A stretch of 64,000 bases of DNA from CBFDBF01 sp050287965 (lineage in GTDB: Bacteria; Pseudomonadota; Gammaproteobacteria; Chromatiales; Chromatiaceae). The position numbers were made by a program, and so were the translations under genes. The notes beneath the pieces were generated by a model. That model was given only the letters and a program-made list of their open reading frames with translations. It searched no databases and had not been told where the DNA came from. Numbering within the stretch: the first letter of the stretch is position 1; every line of letters starts with the position of its first letter. This document shows positions 17,963 through 28,301 of this stretch, one piece after another. Where the stretch lies: positions 1 to 64,000 of the forward strand of contig JBNKCX010000013.1 of NCBI GenBank assembly GCA_050287965.1, given 5' to 3'.

Positions 17963-18492
17963 TGAGTTTCAAGACTCAACCAATGACCACCGTAACGCCG
18001 ACGCCGGACAAAGAGAAACTCTTTACCCCGGAGATCCGCCAGCATATCGATCGCTGGATCGCCAAGTATCCCGAGGGGTGGCAGCAGTCCGCGGTGATGG
18101 AGGCCTTGCGGGTGGTGCAGGAGGCGAACGGCGGATGGCTTACCGAAGAGCTGATGAATGACGTTGCGGCCTACCTGGATATGCCGCCCATCGCCGTCTA
18201 CGAAGTGGCGACCTTTTATTCCATGTACGAGCACAAGCCGGTGGGCAAGCACAAGCTCTGCATGTGCACCAACGTCTCCTGCATGATCAACGGTTCCGAC
18301 CAGGTGGTGGAACATCTGGAAAAGAAGCTGGGGATCAAGCTGGGCGAGACCACCACCGACGGTAAGTTCACCCTGAAGGAGGTGGAGTGCCTGGGTGCCT
18401 GCGGCGGCGCGCCGGCCATGCAGATCGACAAGCAGTATTACGAGAACCTGTCCCCCGAACAGATCGACAAGATCCTGGACGGGTTGGAGTAG
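17962..18492 (+). CDS. nuoE: NADH-quinone oxidoreductase subunit E
   Basis: 24-kDa subunit with the N1a [2Fe-2S] cluster; ligands CTNVSC and CLGACGG are present in a thioredoxin-like domain at residues 95-150. 176 residues. The ATG overlaps the nuoD stop codon. Confidence 0.95.
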   Translation: MSFKTQPMTTVTPTPDKEKLFTPEIRQHIDRWIAKYPEGWQQSAVMEALRVVQEANGGWLTEELMNDVAAYLDMPPIAVYEVATFYSMYEHKPVGKHKLCMCTNVSCMINGSDQVVEHLEKKLGIKLGETTTDGKFTLKEVECLGACGGAPAMQIDKQYYENLSPEQIDKILDGLE

Positions 18493-18496
18493 GGTC

Positions 18497-19765
18497 ATGA
18501 CAGAGCGGGTAATACTCAGAAATCAGGATCTCGACCGTCCCTGGGAGATGGAGCAGTACCGCAGCCGCGGCGGCTACGGGATGCTGACTCGGATCTTCCG
18601 CGAGGGCATAACCCCGGCCCAGATCATCGACGAGGTCAAGGCCTCGGGTCTGCGCGGCCGTGGCGGTGCGGGTTTTCCCACCGGGGTGAAGTGGAGCTTC
18701 ATCAATCCCCAGGTGCCGGGTGACGTCTATCTGGTCTGCAACTCGGACGAGGGCGAACCGGGTACCTTCAAGGACCGGGATATCCTGCGCTACAACCCCC
18801 ACCAGCTGGTGGAGGGGATGATTATCGCCGGTTACGCCGTCGGTGCGCGGGCCGGTTACAACTATATCCGCGGCGAGTTCTGGGAGCCCTATGAGCGCTT
18901 CGAGGCGGCCCTGGAGGATGCCCGCAAGGCGGGGTTCCTGGGCAAGAACATCCTGGGTTCCGGCTTCGATTTCGATATCCACGTCCACCTCGGTGCCGGC
19001 GCCTATGTCTGCGGCGAGGAGTCGGCGCTGCTGGAGTCCATCGAAGGCAAGAAGGGCCAGCCGCGGTTCAAGCCGCCGTTCCCGGCCCAGGTGGGTCTCT
19101 ACGGTTGCCGCACCATTATCAACAACACCGAGTCCCTCACCGCCGTGCCGGTGATCATGGAGAAGGGGGGGGAGTGGTTCAAGAATCTCGGGGTGGAGAA
19201 CAGCGGCGGTACCAAGCTCTTCTCCATCTCCGGCAACGTCAACAACCCCGGCGTTTTCGAAGTGCCCATGGGCACCCCGTTCGCCAGCCTGCTGCAGATG
19301 GCGGGGGGGGTAAAGGACGGCCGTAAGCTCAAGGCGGTGATCCCGGGCGGTTCTTCGGCACCCGTGATTCCCGGCGAGCAGATGATGGAACTCACCATGG
19401 ATTATGACGCCATCTCCAAGGCGGGCTCCATGCTGGGTTCCGGCGCGGTGATCGTGCTCGACGACCGCCAGTGCATGGTGAAGGTGCTGGAGCGCATGTC
19501 CTACTTCTATTACGAAGAGTCCTGCGGCCAGTGCACTCCCTGCCGCGAGGGTACCGGCTGGCTGTGGCGCATTCTGCGCCGTATCGAGAGCGGCGAAGGA
19601 CGGCAGGAGGATCTTGATCTGCTGCTGGATCTGGGCGGCAAGATTGCCGGGCGCACCATCTGCGCCCTGGGGGACGCGGCGGTGATGCCGGTGCAGGGGA
19701 TGCTGAGGCATTTCCGGGACGAGTTTCAGTACCACATCGACCACAAGAAGTGCATGGTCGAGTGA
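18497..19765 (+). CDS. nuoF: NADH-quinone oxidoreductase subunit F
   Basis: 51-kDa subunit that binds NADH, FMN and cluster N3. GRGGAGFPTGVKWSF is the NADH loop, VCNSDEGEPGTFKDR the FMN site, and CGQCTPCREG with a distal Cys in GRTICALGDAA gives the cluster ligands. The ATG at 18497 gives 422 residues; the frame is open upstream inside nuoE but without similarity. Confidence 0.96.
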   Translation: MTERVILRNQDLDRPWEMEQYRSRGGYGMLTRIFREGITPAQIIDEVKASGLRGRGGAGFPTGVKWSFINPQVPGDVYLVCNSDEGEPGTFKDRDILRYNPHQLVEGMIIAGYAVGARAGYNYIRGEFWEPYERFEAALEDARKAGFLGKNILGSGFDFDIHVHLGAGAYVCGEESALLESIEGKKGQPRFKPPFPAQVGLYGCRTIINNTESLTAVPVIMEKGGEWFKNLGVENSGGTKLFSISGNVNNPGVFEVPMGTPFASLLQMAGGVKDGRKLKAVIPGGSSAPVIPGEQMMELTMDYDAISKAGSMLGSGAVIVLDDRQCMVKVLERMSYFYYEESCGQCTPCREGTGWLWRILRRIESGEGRQEDLDLLLDLGGKIAGRTICALGDAAVMPVQGMLRHFRDEFQYHIDHKKCMVE

Positions 19766-19795
19766 CGTAACGAAGTTATCGATTCGAAAAGGGGA

Positions 19796-19934
19796 TAACC
19801 ACAGAGCGCACAGAGGACGCAGAGGATTTACGGTTAGGAAGGTTCTGATTGATACCGTTTTTGTCGGAATGACGAATTATTCAGAGATTCCCAGGATTGC
19901 AGGGAAGTTAAACCTCAGTGACCTCCGTGGTGAA
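19796..19934. repeat. Dispersed inverted-repeat element, copy B
   Basis: Starts AACCACAGAGCGCACAGAGG and ends CAGTGACCTCCGTGGTGAAA, with an unrelated core of about 90 bases. It sits inside the nuo operon between nuoF and nuoG, where it makes a 192-base gap. Same ends as copies A (7123-7253) and C (46932-47010). Confidence 0.72.
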
Positions 19935-19957
19935 AAGCCTGGTTAGAGAAAACACAG

Positions 19958-22252
19958 ATGTCTGAAGAGCAGACGATAACAATTGAAGTGAACGGCCGGG
20001 AGCTCAAGGCGGCCCCGGGTGCGACGCTCATCGATGTGACCGATGCGGCGGGCATCCATATTCCCCGTTTCTGCTACCACAAGAAACTCTCCACGGCGGC
20101 CAATTGCCGCATGTGTCTGGTGGAGGTGGAGAAGGTGCCCAAGCCGTTGCCGGCCTGCGCCACCACCGTCACCGACGGCATGAAGGTGTTCACCCGTTCC
20201 CCCATGGCCCTGGCGGCGCAGAAGGGGACCATGGAGTTTCTGCTCATCAACCACCCGCTGGACTGTCCTATCTGCGACCAGGGCGGCGAGTGCGAACTGC
20301 AGGATTTCTCCCTCGGCTACGGTGACGGCATCTCCCGTTTCATCGAGGGCAAACATGTGGTGCCCAAGGTGGACATCGGTCCCCTGATCAACGCCAACTT
20401 CGACCGCTGTATCCACTGTACACGCTGTGTCCGTTTCAGCGCCGAGATCGCGGGTATCCGGGAGTTGGGCGGCACCGGCCGCGGTGAACACCTCACCATC
20501 GGCACCTATGTGGAAAAGAGTATCGATTCCGAGCTGTCGGGCAATGTCATCGACCTCTGCCCGGTGGGTTCGCTCACCTCCCGGCCCTATCGCTATCAGG
20601 CGCGGCCCTGGGAACTGGTGCAGCGGGAGGCGGTGGCTCCCCACGACTCCCTGGGTTCCAATCTGCATCTGCATGTGCGGCGGGACCGTGTCATGCGGGT
20701 CCATCCGCGGGAGAACGAGGCCATTAACGAGTGCTGGCTCTCGGACCGGGATCGCTTCAGCTACGAAGGTCTCTACAGTGCGGACCGGCTGCAGGCACCG
20801 CTGATAAAGCGGGGCGAAAAATGGGAGAAGGCGGACTGGGACGAGGCCCTGGAGCTGGCGGCCAAGGGATTGAAGGCGGCGGGTGCCGCGACGGGTGCCC
20901 TGGTTTCCCCCAGCGCCACCCTGGAGGAACTGCATCTGGCCCAGAAACTGGTGCGCGGCCTGGGTAGTGATGCTATCGATTTCCGGCTTAGGCAGGGGGA
21001 CTTTCGCGGCACCGAGCCCGCCTGTCCCTGGCTGGGCCAGACCATTTCTGAACTGGAACAGGTGGATGCCGCCCTGGTGATCGGCTCCAACCTGCGCAAG
21101 GATCTGCCGCTGTTGAACCATCGCCTGCGCAAGGCGGCCATGGGCGGCGCGGCGGTTACCTTCGTGAATCCCCTGAGGCTTGATCTGAATTACCGGGCGG
21201 AGCAGCGGGTGAGCAGCCCGGCCGGTATGGTGAGTGAACTCGCGGCGGTGGCCAAGGCGCTGGGCGCCTCGGGTGGTCTCATCGATCAGGCGACCCCCGG
21301 TGCGGCCCAGGAGCAGACGGCGCAGCGGTTGAAGCAGGCCGCGAACGCCACGGTGCTGCTGGGAAATCTGGCAACCGCCCATCCCGATTACTCTGTGTTG
21401 CGGACGTTGGCGAAGGCCATTGCCGACGCGAGCGGGGCGCGCTTGGGTTATCTGCCGGAGGCGGCCAACAGTGTGGGCGCCCGGATGGCCGGTGCCCTGC
21501 CTGCCGGATCTGAAGCGAATGCCCGGGAAATGCTGACACAACCTCGTAAGGGTTATCTGCTGCTGGGTGTGGAGCCGGGCTTTGACTGCTGGGATCCGGC
21601 CCTGGCGCACCGGGCCCTGACCAAGGCGGAGTGCGTGGTGGCGCTCAGCGCCTGGCGCAGCGCCGATCTGGAGGCGGTGGCGGACGTGATCCTGCCCATG
21701 GCCGGATTTGCCGAGACCTCCGGTACCTATGTGAACGCGGAAGGAAAACGCCAGTCCTTCTCCGGCGCCGTGCCGCCGCCGGGTGAGGCCCGTCCCGCCT
21801 GGAAGGTGCTGCGGGTACTGGGGAATATGCTGGACCTCTCCGGGTTCGATCAGGTCAGTTCCCAGGAGGTGCTGGCGGACGTGCGGCAGGCGGATCCGGA
21901 CAACAGCGCTCCGGTGGAGTGGGCGGACAGCGGCCTGCGGTCCGGCGGGGCCCTGGTGCGGGTGGGTGACGTACCCCTCTACGCCCTGGACCCCCTGGTG
22001 CGCCGTGCCGCGGCCCTGCAGAAGACCCGCGACGCATTGAGCGCCGCCGTACGTATCAACGCCGGGACCGCCGGCGACGCCGGTCTGGCGGAGGGCGATC
22101 AGGCGGCGGTGACACAGAACGGTAACCGCGTCCTGTTGCCGGTAGTAATCGATTCCAGTGTTCCGGACGGCTGTGTCCGAGTGTCGGCCGGCCTTGCCGG
22201 TACCGAAGGGCTGGGCGGACAGTTCGACGAGATAGCGTTGGAAAAGGCCTGA
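19958..22252 (+). CDS. nuoG: NADH-quinone oxidoreductase subunit G
   Basis: 75-kDa subunit, 764 residues. N-terminal [2Fe-2S] ferredoxin domain (CYHKKLSTAANCRMC), the His-containing cluster motif HPLDCPICDQGGEC, the CIHCTRCVRF plus CPVGSLT motif, then a molybdopterin-oxidoreductase-like domain without the molybdenum site. It is shorter than E. coli NuoG (about 908). Follows the repeat element. Confidence 0.95.
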   Translation: MSEEQTITIEVNGRELKAAPGATLIDVTDAAGIHIPRFCYHKKLSTAANCRMCLVEVEKVPKPLPACATTVTDGMKVFTRSPMALAAQKGTMEFLLINHPLDCPICDQGGECELQDFSLGYGDGISRFIEGKHVVPKVDIGPLINANFDRCIHCTRCVRFSAEIAGIRELGGTGRGEHLTIGTYVEKSIDSELSGNVIDLCPVGSLTSRPYRYQARPWELVQREAVAPHDSLGSNLHLHVRRDRVMRVHPRENEAINECWLSDRDRFSYEGLYSADRLQAPLIKRGEKWEKADWDEALELAAKGLKAAGAATGALVSPSATLEELHLAQKLVRGLGSDAIDFRLRQGDFRGTEPACPWLGQTISELEQVDAALVIGSNLRKDLPLLNHRLRKAAMGGAAVTFVNPLRLDLNYRAEQRVSSPAGMVSELAAVAKALGASGGLIDQATPGAAQEQTAQRLKQAANATVLLGNLATAHPDYSVLRTLAKAIADASGARLGYLPEAANSVGARMAGALPAGSEANAREMLTQPRKGYLLLGVEPGFDCWDPALAHRALTKAECVVALSAWRSADLEAVADVILPMAGFAETSGTYVNAEGKRQSFSGAVPPPGEARPAWKVLRVLGNMLDLSGFDQVSSQEVLADVRQADPDNSAPVEWADSGLRSGGALVRVGDVPLYALDPLVRRAAALQKTRDALSAAVRINAGTAGDAGLAEGDQAAVTQNGNRVLLPVVIDSSVPDGCVRVSAGLAGTEGLGGQFDEIALEKA

Positions 22253-22256
22253 TTCT

Positions 22257-23312
22257 ATGGAAACAGTGATCAATCTCTGGGGGTGGCTGGGCGAAAACGC
22301 CCTATGGCTGCAGATCTTGATCAAGATCGTGGCGATCGTCCTGCCGCTGGTCCTCTGCGTCGCCTACTTCACCTATGCCGAACGCAAGATCATCGGCTAT
22401 ATGCAGGCGCGCATCGGTCCCAACCGGGTAGGTCCCAAGGGTTGGCTGCAGCCTATCGCCGACGCCGTCAAGCTGATGTTCAAGGAGATCATCATCCCCA
22501 GTCAGGCGAACAAGACCCTGTTTCTGCTGGCGCCGCTGTTGACCTTCGGGCCAGCGCTGGCCGCCTGGGCGGTGTTCTCCTTTGATGAGAATCTGGTGCT
22601 GGCGGATATCAATGCCGGCCTGCTCTATATCCTGGCCCTCACCTCGATGGGCGTGTACGGCGTGATCATCGCCGGCTGGGCCTCCAACTCCAAGTACGCC
22701 TTTCTCGGGGCCATGCGTTCGGCGGCCCAGATGGTTTCTTATGAGATCGCCATGGGTTTCGCCCTGGTGGGTGTGCTGGTAGCCGCCGGCAGCCTCAATC
22801 TCGGGGATATCGTCCGCGCCCAATCGGGGGAAGGCGGGCTGTTCAACTGGTTCTGGCTGCCGCTGTTACCGTTGTTCGTGATCTATTTTATCTCGGGTGT
22901 GGCCGAGACCAACCGCGCACCGTTCGACGTGGCGGAGGGTGAATCGGAGATCGTGGCCGGTTTTCATGTGGAGTACTCGGGCATGCCCTTCGCCCTGTTT
23001 TTCCTGGGTGAGTACGCCAACATGATCCTGATCTCGGCGTTGGCCGCGCTGATGTTCCTGGGCGGCTGGCTGTCGCCGTTTCCGGCCTCCTGGGTGGAAG
23101 GCGTGCCGCTCCTGGGGAACGGCTTCCACTGGCTGTTTCTGAAGGCCCTGATTTTCGGATTCCTTTTTCTCTGGTTTCGCGCCACCTTTCCCCGTTACCG
23201 CTATGACCAGATCATGCGGCTGGGCTGGAAGGTGTTCATACCTATTACCATCGTCTGGATCCTGGTCGTGGGCGTGGCCGTGGTTTACCAATTGCCCTGG
23301 TGGTTTGATTGA
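22257..23312 (+). CDS. nuoH: NADH-quinone oxidoreductase subunit H
   Basis: Membrane subunit at the junction of both arms; 351 residues with 8 transmembrane helices. Conserved ERKIIGYMQARIGPNRVGPKG and the acidic loop ETNRAPFDVAEGESEIVAGFHVEYSG that lines the quinone channel. The stop overlaps the nuoI start by one base. Confidence 0.97.
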   Translation: METVINLWGWLGENALWLQILIKIVAIVLPLVLCVAYFTYAERKIIGYMQARIGPNRVGPKGWLQPIADAVKLMFKEIIIPSQANKTLFLLAPLLTFGPALAAWAVFSFDENLVLADINAGLLYILALTSMGVYGVIIAGWASNSKYAFLGAMRSAAQMVSYEIAMGFALVGVLVAAGSLNLGDIVRAQSGEGGLFNWFWLPLLPLFVIYFISGVAETNRAPFDVAEGESEIVAGFHVEYSGMPFALFFLGEYANMILISALAALMFLGGWLSPFPASWVEGVPLLGNGFHWLFLKALIFGFLFLWFRATFPRYRYDQIMRLGWKVFIPITIVWILVVGVAVVYQLPWWFD

Positions 23313-23803
23313 TGAAAGTTCTGATCGACTATATCAAGAGCCTCTTACTCCTGGAGCTGTTCCAGGGCATGAGCGTCACCGGGCGTTATCTGTTTAAAAA
23401 GAAGTTCACCGTCCAGTATCCGGAAGAACGGGCGCCCATGTCCCCCCGTTTCCGTGGACTGCACGCCCAGCGTCGCTATCCCAACGGAGAAGAGCGCTGT
23501 ATCGCCTGTAAGCTGTGTGAAGCGGTGTGTCCGGCGCAGGCCATCACCATCGAGGCGGCGCCGCGTGCCGAGGACGGCTCCCGGCGCACCACCCGCTACG
23601 ATATCGATCTTTTTAAGTGCATCTTCTGCGGTTACTGTCAGGAGTCCTGTCCGGTGGATGCCATAGTGGAGACCCGGGTCTACGAATACCACTTCGAGGA
23701 ACGGGGCGGGAACGTCATGACCAAGGAGAAGCTGCTGGCGGTCGGTGACAAACATGAACAGCAGATCGCGGCCGATATTGCGGCGCAGGCCAAATACCGT
23801 TGA
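23312..23803 (+). CDS. nuoI: NADH-quinone oxidoreductase subunit I
   Basis: 23-kDa subunit with two [4Fe-4S] clusters N6a and N6b: CIACKLCEAVCP and CIFCGYCQESCP. 163 residues from the ATG at 23312, which overlaps the nuoH stop. An alternative TTG three bases earlier is unlikely. Confidence 0.96.
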   Translation: MKVLIDYIKSLLLLELFQGMSVTGRYLFKKKFTVQYPEERAPMSPRFRGLHAQRRYPNGEERCIACKLCEAVCPAQAITIEAAPRAEDGSRRTTRYDIDLFKCIFCGYCQESCPVDAIVETRVYEYHFEERGGNVMTKEKLLAVGDKHEQQIAADIAAQAKYR

Positions 23804-23813
23804 GGAGCGACCG

Positions 23814-24434
23814 GTGACGTTTGAGAAATATTTGTTCTACTTTTTCGCCGCGATCCTGGTGTTTGCCGCCACCATGGTGATCACCCGGCGCAATCCGGTG
23901 CACTCGGCCCTGTTCCTGGTGCTGGCCTTCGTCTCCAGCGCCTGTATCTGGATGCTGGCGGAGGCGGAGTTTCTCGCCATTGTGCTGGTTCTGGTCTATG
24001 TGGGCGCGGTGATGGTGCTGTTCCTGTTCGTGGTGATGATGCTGGATATCGATGTCGCCGCCCTGCGCGCCGGTTTTATACGTTATCTGCCCCTGGGATT
24101 GCTGGTGGCGGCGGCCATGGCGGTGGAGATATTTCTGGTTGTAGGCCCCGGCAATTTCGGTCTGGAGCAATACCCGGCACCGGTGCGGCATACCGCCGAC
24201 TACAGCAATACCGCCGACCTGGGCAGTGTTTTGTATACGGTCTATATGTATCCGTTCGAGATCGCCGCGGTAATCCTGCTGGTGGCGATCATCGCCGCCA
24301 TCGGGCTGACCATGCGCAAGCGGCCGGAGACCAAATACCAGAACCCGTCGCAACAGGTGCGGGTGAAGAAGGGCCCGGACCGTATCAAGGTGGTGTCCAT
24401 GAAGGCTGAGCCGAAGATGGAGATAGAACCATGA
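23814..24434 (+). CDS. nuoJ: NADH-quinone oxidoreductase subunit J
   Basis: Membrane subunit with five transmembrane helices, 206 residues from the GTG at 23814, which follows GAGGAGCGA. Contains the pi-bulge helix VLVYVGAVMVLFLFVVMML. An ATG farther upstream lies inside nuoI and has no membrane-like sequence. Overlaps nuoK by 4 bases. Confidence 0.93.
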   Translation: MTFEKYLFYFFAAILVFAATMVITRRNPVHSALFLVLAFVSSACIWMLAEAEFLAIVLVLVYVGAVMVLFLFVVMMLDIDVAALRAGFIRYLPLGLLVAAAMAVEIFLVVGPGNFGLEQYPAPVRHTADYSNTADLGSVLYTVYMYPFEIAAVILLVAIIAAIGLTMRKRPETKYQNPSQQVRVKKGPDRIKVVSMKAEPKMEIEP

Positions 24435-24736
24435 TCGCCCTCTCCGATTACCTGATCCTCGGTGCGGTGCTGTTTTCTCTCGGCATCGCCGGGATCTTTT
24501 TGAACCGCAAGAACGTGCTCATCCTGCTTATGTGCATCGAGCTGATGCTGTTGGCGGTGAATATCAACTTTGTGGCCTTTTCTCATTTTCTCGGGGACAC
24601 GGCGGGGCAGGTATTTGTGTTCTTTATCCTCACCGTGGCGGCCGCGGAAGCGGCGATCGGTCTGGCGATCCTGGTGGTGCTGTTCCGTAACAGACGCACC
24701 ATCAACGTTGAAGACCTGGATGCATTGAAGGGGTAG
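24431..24736 (+). CDS. nuoK: NADH-quinone oxidoreductase subunit K
   Basis: Membrane subunit with three helices, 101 residues. Carries the conserved glutamates in MCIELMLLAVNINF and VAAAEAAIGLAI. ATGA overlap with the nuoJ stop. Confidence 0.95.
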   Translation: MIALSDYLILGAVLFSLGIAGIFLNRKNVLILLMCIELMLLAVNINFVAFSHFLGDTAGQVFVFFILTVAAAEAAIGLAILVVLFRNRRTINVEDLDALKG

Positions 24737-24743
24737 GGCAGGC

Positions 24744-26735
24744 ATGGAAAACATCTATCTGCTAATCGTGCTGGCACCCCTGATCGGTGCGATCATCGCC
24801 GGATTCTGGGGCGGCAAGATCGGCCGTGCGGGCGCCCACTGGGTGACCAGCAGCGGTGTGGGTATCTCCGCGCTGCTTTCCCTCTATGTGTTGTTCGGCT
24901 TTATCAGCGGCGAGCTGGAGACCTTCAACGGGGCGGTATATACCTGGATGGTGAGCGACGGCCTGCGTATGGAGGTGGGTTTCCTGGTGGACAACCTCAC
25001 CGCCATGATGATCGCCACGGTCAGCTTTATTTCCTTCTGTATCCATATCTACACCATCGGCTACATGGCGCACGACGAGGAGAACTGGCCGCAGGAGAGT
25101 CTTGCCGGACGTAACAGCTATCAGCGTTTCTTCAGCTACATCTCGCTGTTTACCTTCTCCATGCTGATGCTGGTGATGTCCAACAACTTTTTGCAGCTCT
25201 TTTTCGGTTGGGAGGCCGTGGGTCTGGTCTCCTATCTCCTGATCGGGTTCTGGTCGGTGCGGCCCACCGCCATCTTCGCCAACCTCAAGGCGTTTCTGGT
25301 GAACCGGGTGGGGGATTTCGGATTCATCCTCGGCATTGCCGCCGTGGCCATGTATTTCGGCAGCATCGACTATGCCGATGTATTCACCATGGCGAAGAAT
25401 CCCGAACTGGGTTTTGCCGACAAGCAGATCGAACTGTTCGGCGGCATCTCTTTGATGAGCGCCATCGGCATCCTGCTGTTCATCGGCGCCATGGGCAAGT
25501 CGGCCCAGGTCCCGCTGCATGTGTGGCTGCCGGACTCCATGGAGGGCCCGACCCCGATCTCCGCCCTGATCCATGCCGCCACCATGGTGACCGCCGGTAT
25601 CTTCATGGTGGCCCGCATGTCGCCGCTGTATGAACTGTCGGAGACGGCCCTGAGTTTCGTCATGGTGATCGGTGCCACCACCGCCTTCTTTACCGGACTC
25701 ATCGGTATCGTGCAGAACGACATCAAGCGGGTGGTGGCCTATTCGACCCTATCCCAGCTCGGCTACATGATGACCGCCCTGGGTGCCTCCGCCTATGCCG
25801 CCGGCGTCTATCATCTGATGACCCACGCCTTCTTCAAGGCGCTGCTGTTCCTGGCGGCCGGTTCGGTGATCATCGGCATGCACCATGATCAGGATATCCG
25901 CAACATGGGCGGTATCCGCAAATATATGCCCATAACCTGGTTTACCGCGTTGCTGGGTTCCCTGGCCCTGATCGGTTTTCCCGGCTTCTCCGGTTTCTTC
26001 TCCAAGGACGCCATCATCGAGGCGGTGCATCTCTCGCAGCTTCCCGTCTCCGGTTATGCCTACTGGCTGCTGTTCCTCGGGGTGTTCGTGACCGCCCTCT
26101 ACAGCTTCCGCATGTACTTCCTGGTGTTCCACGGCAAGGGTCCGCGGGACGAGCACGCCAAGGATCACCTGCATGAATCACCCAAGGTGGTGTGGGTGCC
26201 GCTGGTACTGCTGGCCATTCCCTCGGTTATCATCGGCTGGCCCACCGTGGGACCGATGCTGTTCGGCGACTGGTTTACATCCGCTATCCATGTATTGCCG
26301 CAACACGATGTGCTGGGCGAGATGGGTAAAGAGTTTCACGGTCCCTGGGCGTTCATGCTGCACGGCCTCGGTCTGGTGACGGTGCTGGCCATCGGCGGCG
26401 CCGTGGTCGCCTGGTTTATCTATATGAAACGCCCGGATATCGCCGACCGCATCAAGACCGTGGCCGCGCCACTCTACAAGATGCTGGACAAGAAATACTG
26501 GTTTGACGAGGCCTATCAGTTCCTGTTTGCCGGCGGCAGCCGCGGTATCGGCAAGGCCCTCTGGAATTTCGGCGACAAGGGTCTTATCGACGGCGTCATC
26601 ATCAACGGATCGGCAAACACCATCGGCCGTTTCGCCGGGGCTATCCGCGCCATCCAGACCGGTTATCTGTTCCATTACGCTATGGCGATGATCCTGGGTT
26701 TGCTGGCGCTGTTGGCCTGGTTCGTGATTTTTTAG
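24744..26735 (+). CDS. nuoL: NADH-quinone oxidoreductase subunit L
   Basis: Antiporter-like proton-pumping subunit, 663 residues. WEAVGLVSYLLIGFW carries the key Glu and AMGKSAQVPLHVWLPDSMEGPT the pump lysine. The C-terminal lateral helix and last transmembrane helix (about 560-663) are present. Confidence 0.97.
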   Translation: MENIYLLIVLAPLIGAIIAGFWGGKIGRAGAHWVTSSGVGISALLSLYVLFGFISGELETFNGAVYTWMVSDGLRMEVGFLVDNLTAMMIATVSFISFCIHIYTIGYMAHDEENWPQESLAGRNSYQRFFSYISLFTFSMLMLVMSNNFLQLFFGWEAVGLVSYLLIGFWSVRPTAIFANLKAFLVNRVGDFGFILGIAAVAMYFGSIDYADVFTMAKNPELGFADKQIELFGGISLMSAIGILLFIGAMGKSAQVPLHVWLPDSMEGPTPISALIHAATMVTAGIFMVARMSPLYELSETALSFVMVIGATTAFFTGLIGIVQNDIKRVVAYSTLSQLGYMMTALGASAYAAGVYHLMTHAFFKALLFLAAGSVIIGMHHDQDIRNMGGIRKYMPITWFTALLGSLALIGFPGFSGFFSKDAIIEAVHLSQLPVSGYAYWLLFLGVFVTALYSFRMYFLVFHGKGPRDEHAKDHLHESPKVVWVPLVLLAIPSVIIGWPTVGPMLFGDWFTSAIHVLPQHDVLGEMGKEFHGPWAFMLHGLGLVTVLAIGGAVVAWFIYMKRPDIADRIKTVAAPLYKMLDKKYWFDEAYQFLFAGGSRGIGKALWNFGDKGLIDGVIINGSANTIGRFAGAIRAIQTGYLFHYAMAMILGLLALLAWFVIF

Positions 26736-26765
26736 AGTTTAAGAGATTAAGTTAGGACGCTTCGC

Positions 26766-28283
26766 ATGTTTGCAGACTGGCCCATACTCAGCTTGACCAT
26801 CTGGCTGCCGATCATCGGCGGTATCCTGGTGCTTGCCAGCGGCGACAAGGCGGCCAACGCCTCCCGCTGGACCGCGCTTACCGTGGCGATCCTGACTTTC
26901 ATCGTGAGTCTTCCGCTCTGGTCCGCGTTCGACCCCTCCACGGCGGACATGCAGTTCGTGGAACGCTCCATGTGGATCTCCCTGTTCAACATCGAGTACT
27001 ACCTGGGTGTCGACGGCATATCCATGCCGCTGATTATTCTCACCACCTTTATCACGGTGTTCGTGATCGTCGCCGGCTGGGAGGTGATCCAGTACAAGCC
27101 GTCCCAGTACATGGCCGCCTTCCTGATCATGGAAGGGGTGATGGTGGGGGTGTTCTCCGCCCTGGATGCCATGCTGTTCTATGTCTTCTGGGAAGCGATG
27201 CTGATCCCCATGTTCCTGATCATCGGGGTGTGGGGCGGTCCCAACCGGGTCTACGCCACCATCAAGTTCTTCCTCTATACCTTCTTCGGATCGGTGTTCA
27301 TGCTGGTGGCGCTGATCTATATGTACTTCCAGTCCGGCAGCTTCGATATCCTCGCATTCCACGACCTGAAGCTGGGGCTGAACGCGCAGATCCTGATTTT
27401 TATCGCCTTCCTGCTGGCCTTCGCGGTGAAGGTGCCCATGTGGCCGGTGCACACCTGGTTGCCGGATGCCCACGTGGAGGCCCCCACCGGCGGTTCCGTG
27501 ATCCTGGCGGCCATTATGCTGAAGATCGGCGGATACGGTTTCCTGCGTTTCAGTCTGCCCATTACGCCGGACGCCAGCAGCCACCTGGACTGGCTGATTA
27601 TCGCCATGTCCCTGATCGCCGTGGTCTACATCGGTTTCGTGGCGTTGGTGCAGAGCGATATGAAGAAGCTGATCGCCTACTCCTCCATCGCCCATATGGG
27701 ATTCGTGACCCTCGGATTCTTTATCGTCTTTATGATCGCCAACAATGCCGCGGCCAACGGCGGCGCGAGCCTGGGTATGGAAGGCGGTATGGTGCAGATG
27801 ATCTCCCATGGTTTTATCTCCGCCGCCCTGTTCCTCTGCGTGGGTGTTCTTTATGACCGCCTGCACAGCCGCGAGATCGCCGATTACGGCGGGGTGGTGA
27901 ACACCATGCCCATCTTCGGCGCCTTCATGGTGTTCTTCGCCATGGCCAATGCCGGACTGCCGGGCACCTCCGGATTCGTCGGGGAGTTCATGGTGATACT
28001 GGCCAGCTTCCGGGCCGATTTCTGGTTCGCCTTCCTGGCCGCCAGCATCATGATAATCGGTGCCGCCTATACCCTGTGGATGGTGAAACGGGTGGTCTTC
28101 GGTGACGTGACCAGTGAGCGTGTGGCGGCGTTGAAGGATATCAGCAACCGGGAGTTTTTTGTCCTGGGTTCCCTGGCCCTGGCGGTGCTGGTTCTGGGAC
28201 TCTACCCGGCGCCTCTGGTGGAGGTGATGGATGCTTCCATCAGTAACCTTTTACAGCACATCTCAGAAACAAAGCTGCCCTGA
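26766..28283 (+). CDS. nuoM: NADH-quinone oxidoreductase subunit M
   Basis: Antiporter-like subunit, 505 residues, about 14 helices. FWEAMLIPMFLIIGVWGG and AFAVKVPMWPVHTWLPDAHVEAPT carry the conserved Glu and Lys. Starts 30 bases after nuoL. Confidence 0.97.
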   Translation: MFADWPILSLTIWLPIIGGILVLASGDKAANASRWTALTVAILTFIVSLPLWSAFDPSTADMQFVERSMWISLFNIEYYLGVDGISMPLIILTTFITVFVIVAGWEVIQYKPSQYMAAFLIMEGVMVGVFSALDAMLFYVFWEAMLIPMFLIIGVWGGPNRVYATIKFFLYTFFGSVFMLVALIYMYFQSGSFDILAFHDLKLGLNAQILIFIAFLLAFAVKVPMWPVHTWLPDAHVEAPTGGSVILAAIMLKIGGYGFLRFSLPITPDASSHLDWLIIAMSLIAVVYIGFVALVQSDMKKLIAYSSIAHMGFVTLGFFIVFMIANNAAANGGASLGMEGGMVQMISHGFISAALFLCVGVLYDRLHSREIADYGGVVNTMPIFGAFMVFFAMANAGLPGTSGFVGEFMVILASFRADFWFAFLAASIMIIGAAYTLWMVKRVVFGDVTSERVAALKDISNREFFVLGSLALAVLVLGLYPAPLVEVMDASISNLLQHISETKLP

Positions 28284-28301
28284 CGGAATTGGTGAGATTC
28301 G

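Noticed and set aside
19943..22324. Minus-strand open frame of about 793 codons opposite nuoG
   Set aside because: Antisense shadow with a His/Gln/Gly-rich, non-protein-like composition.
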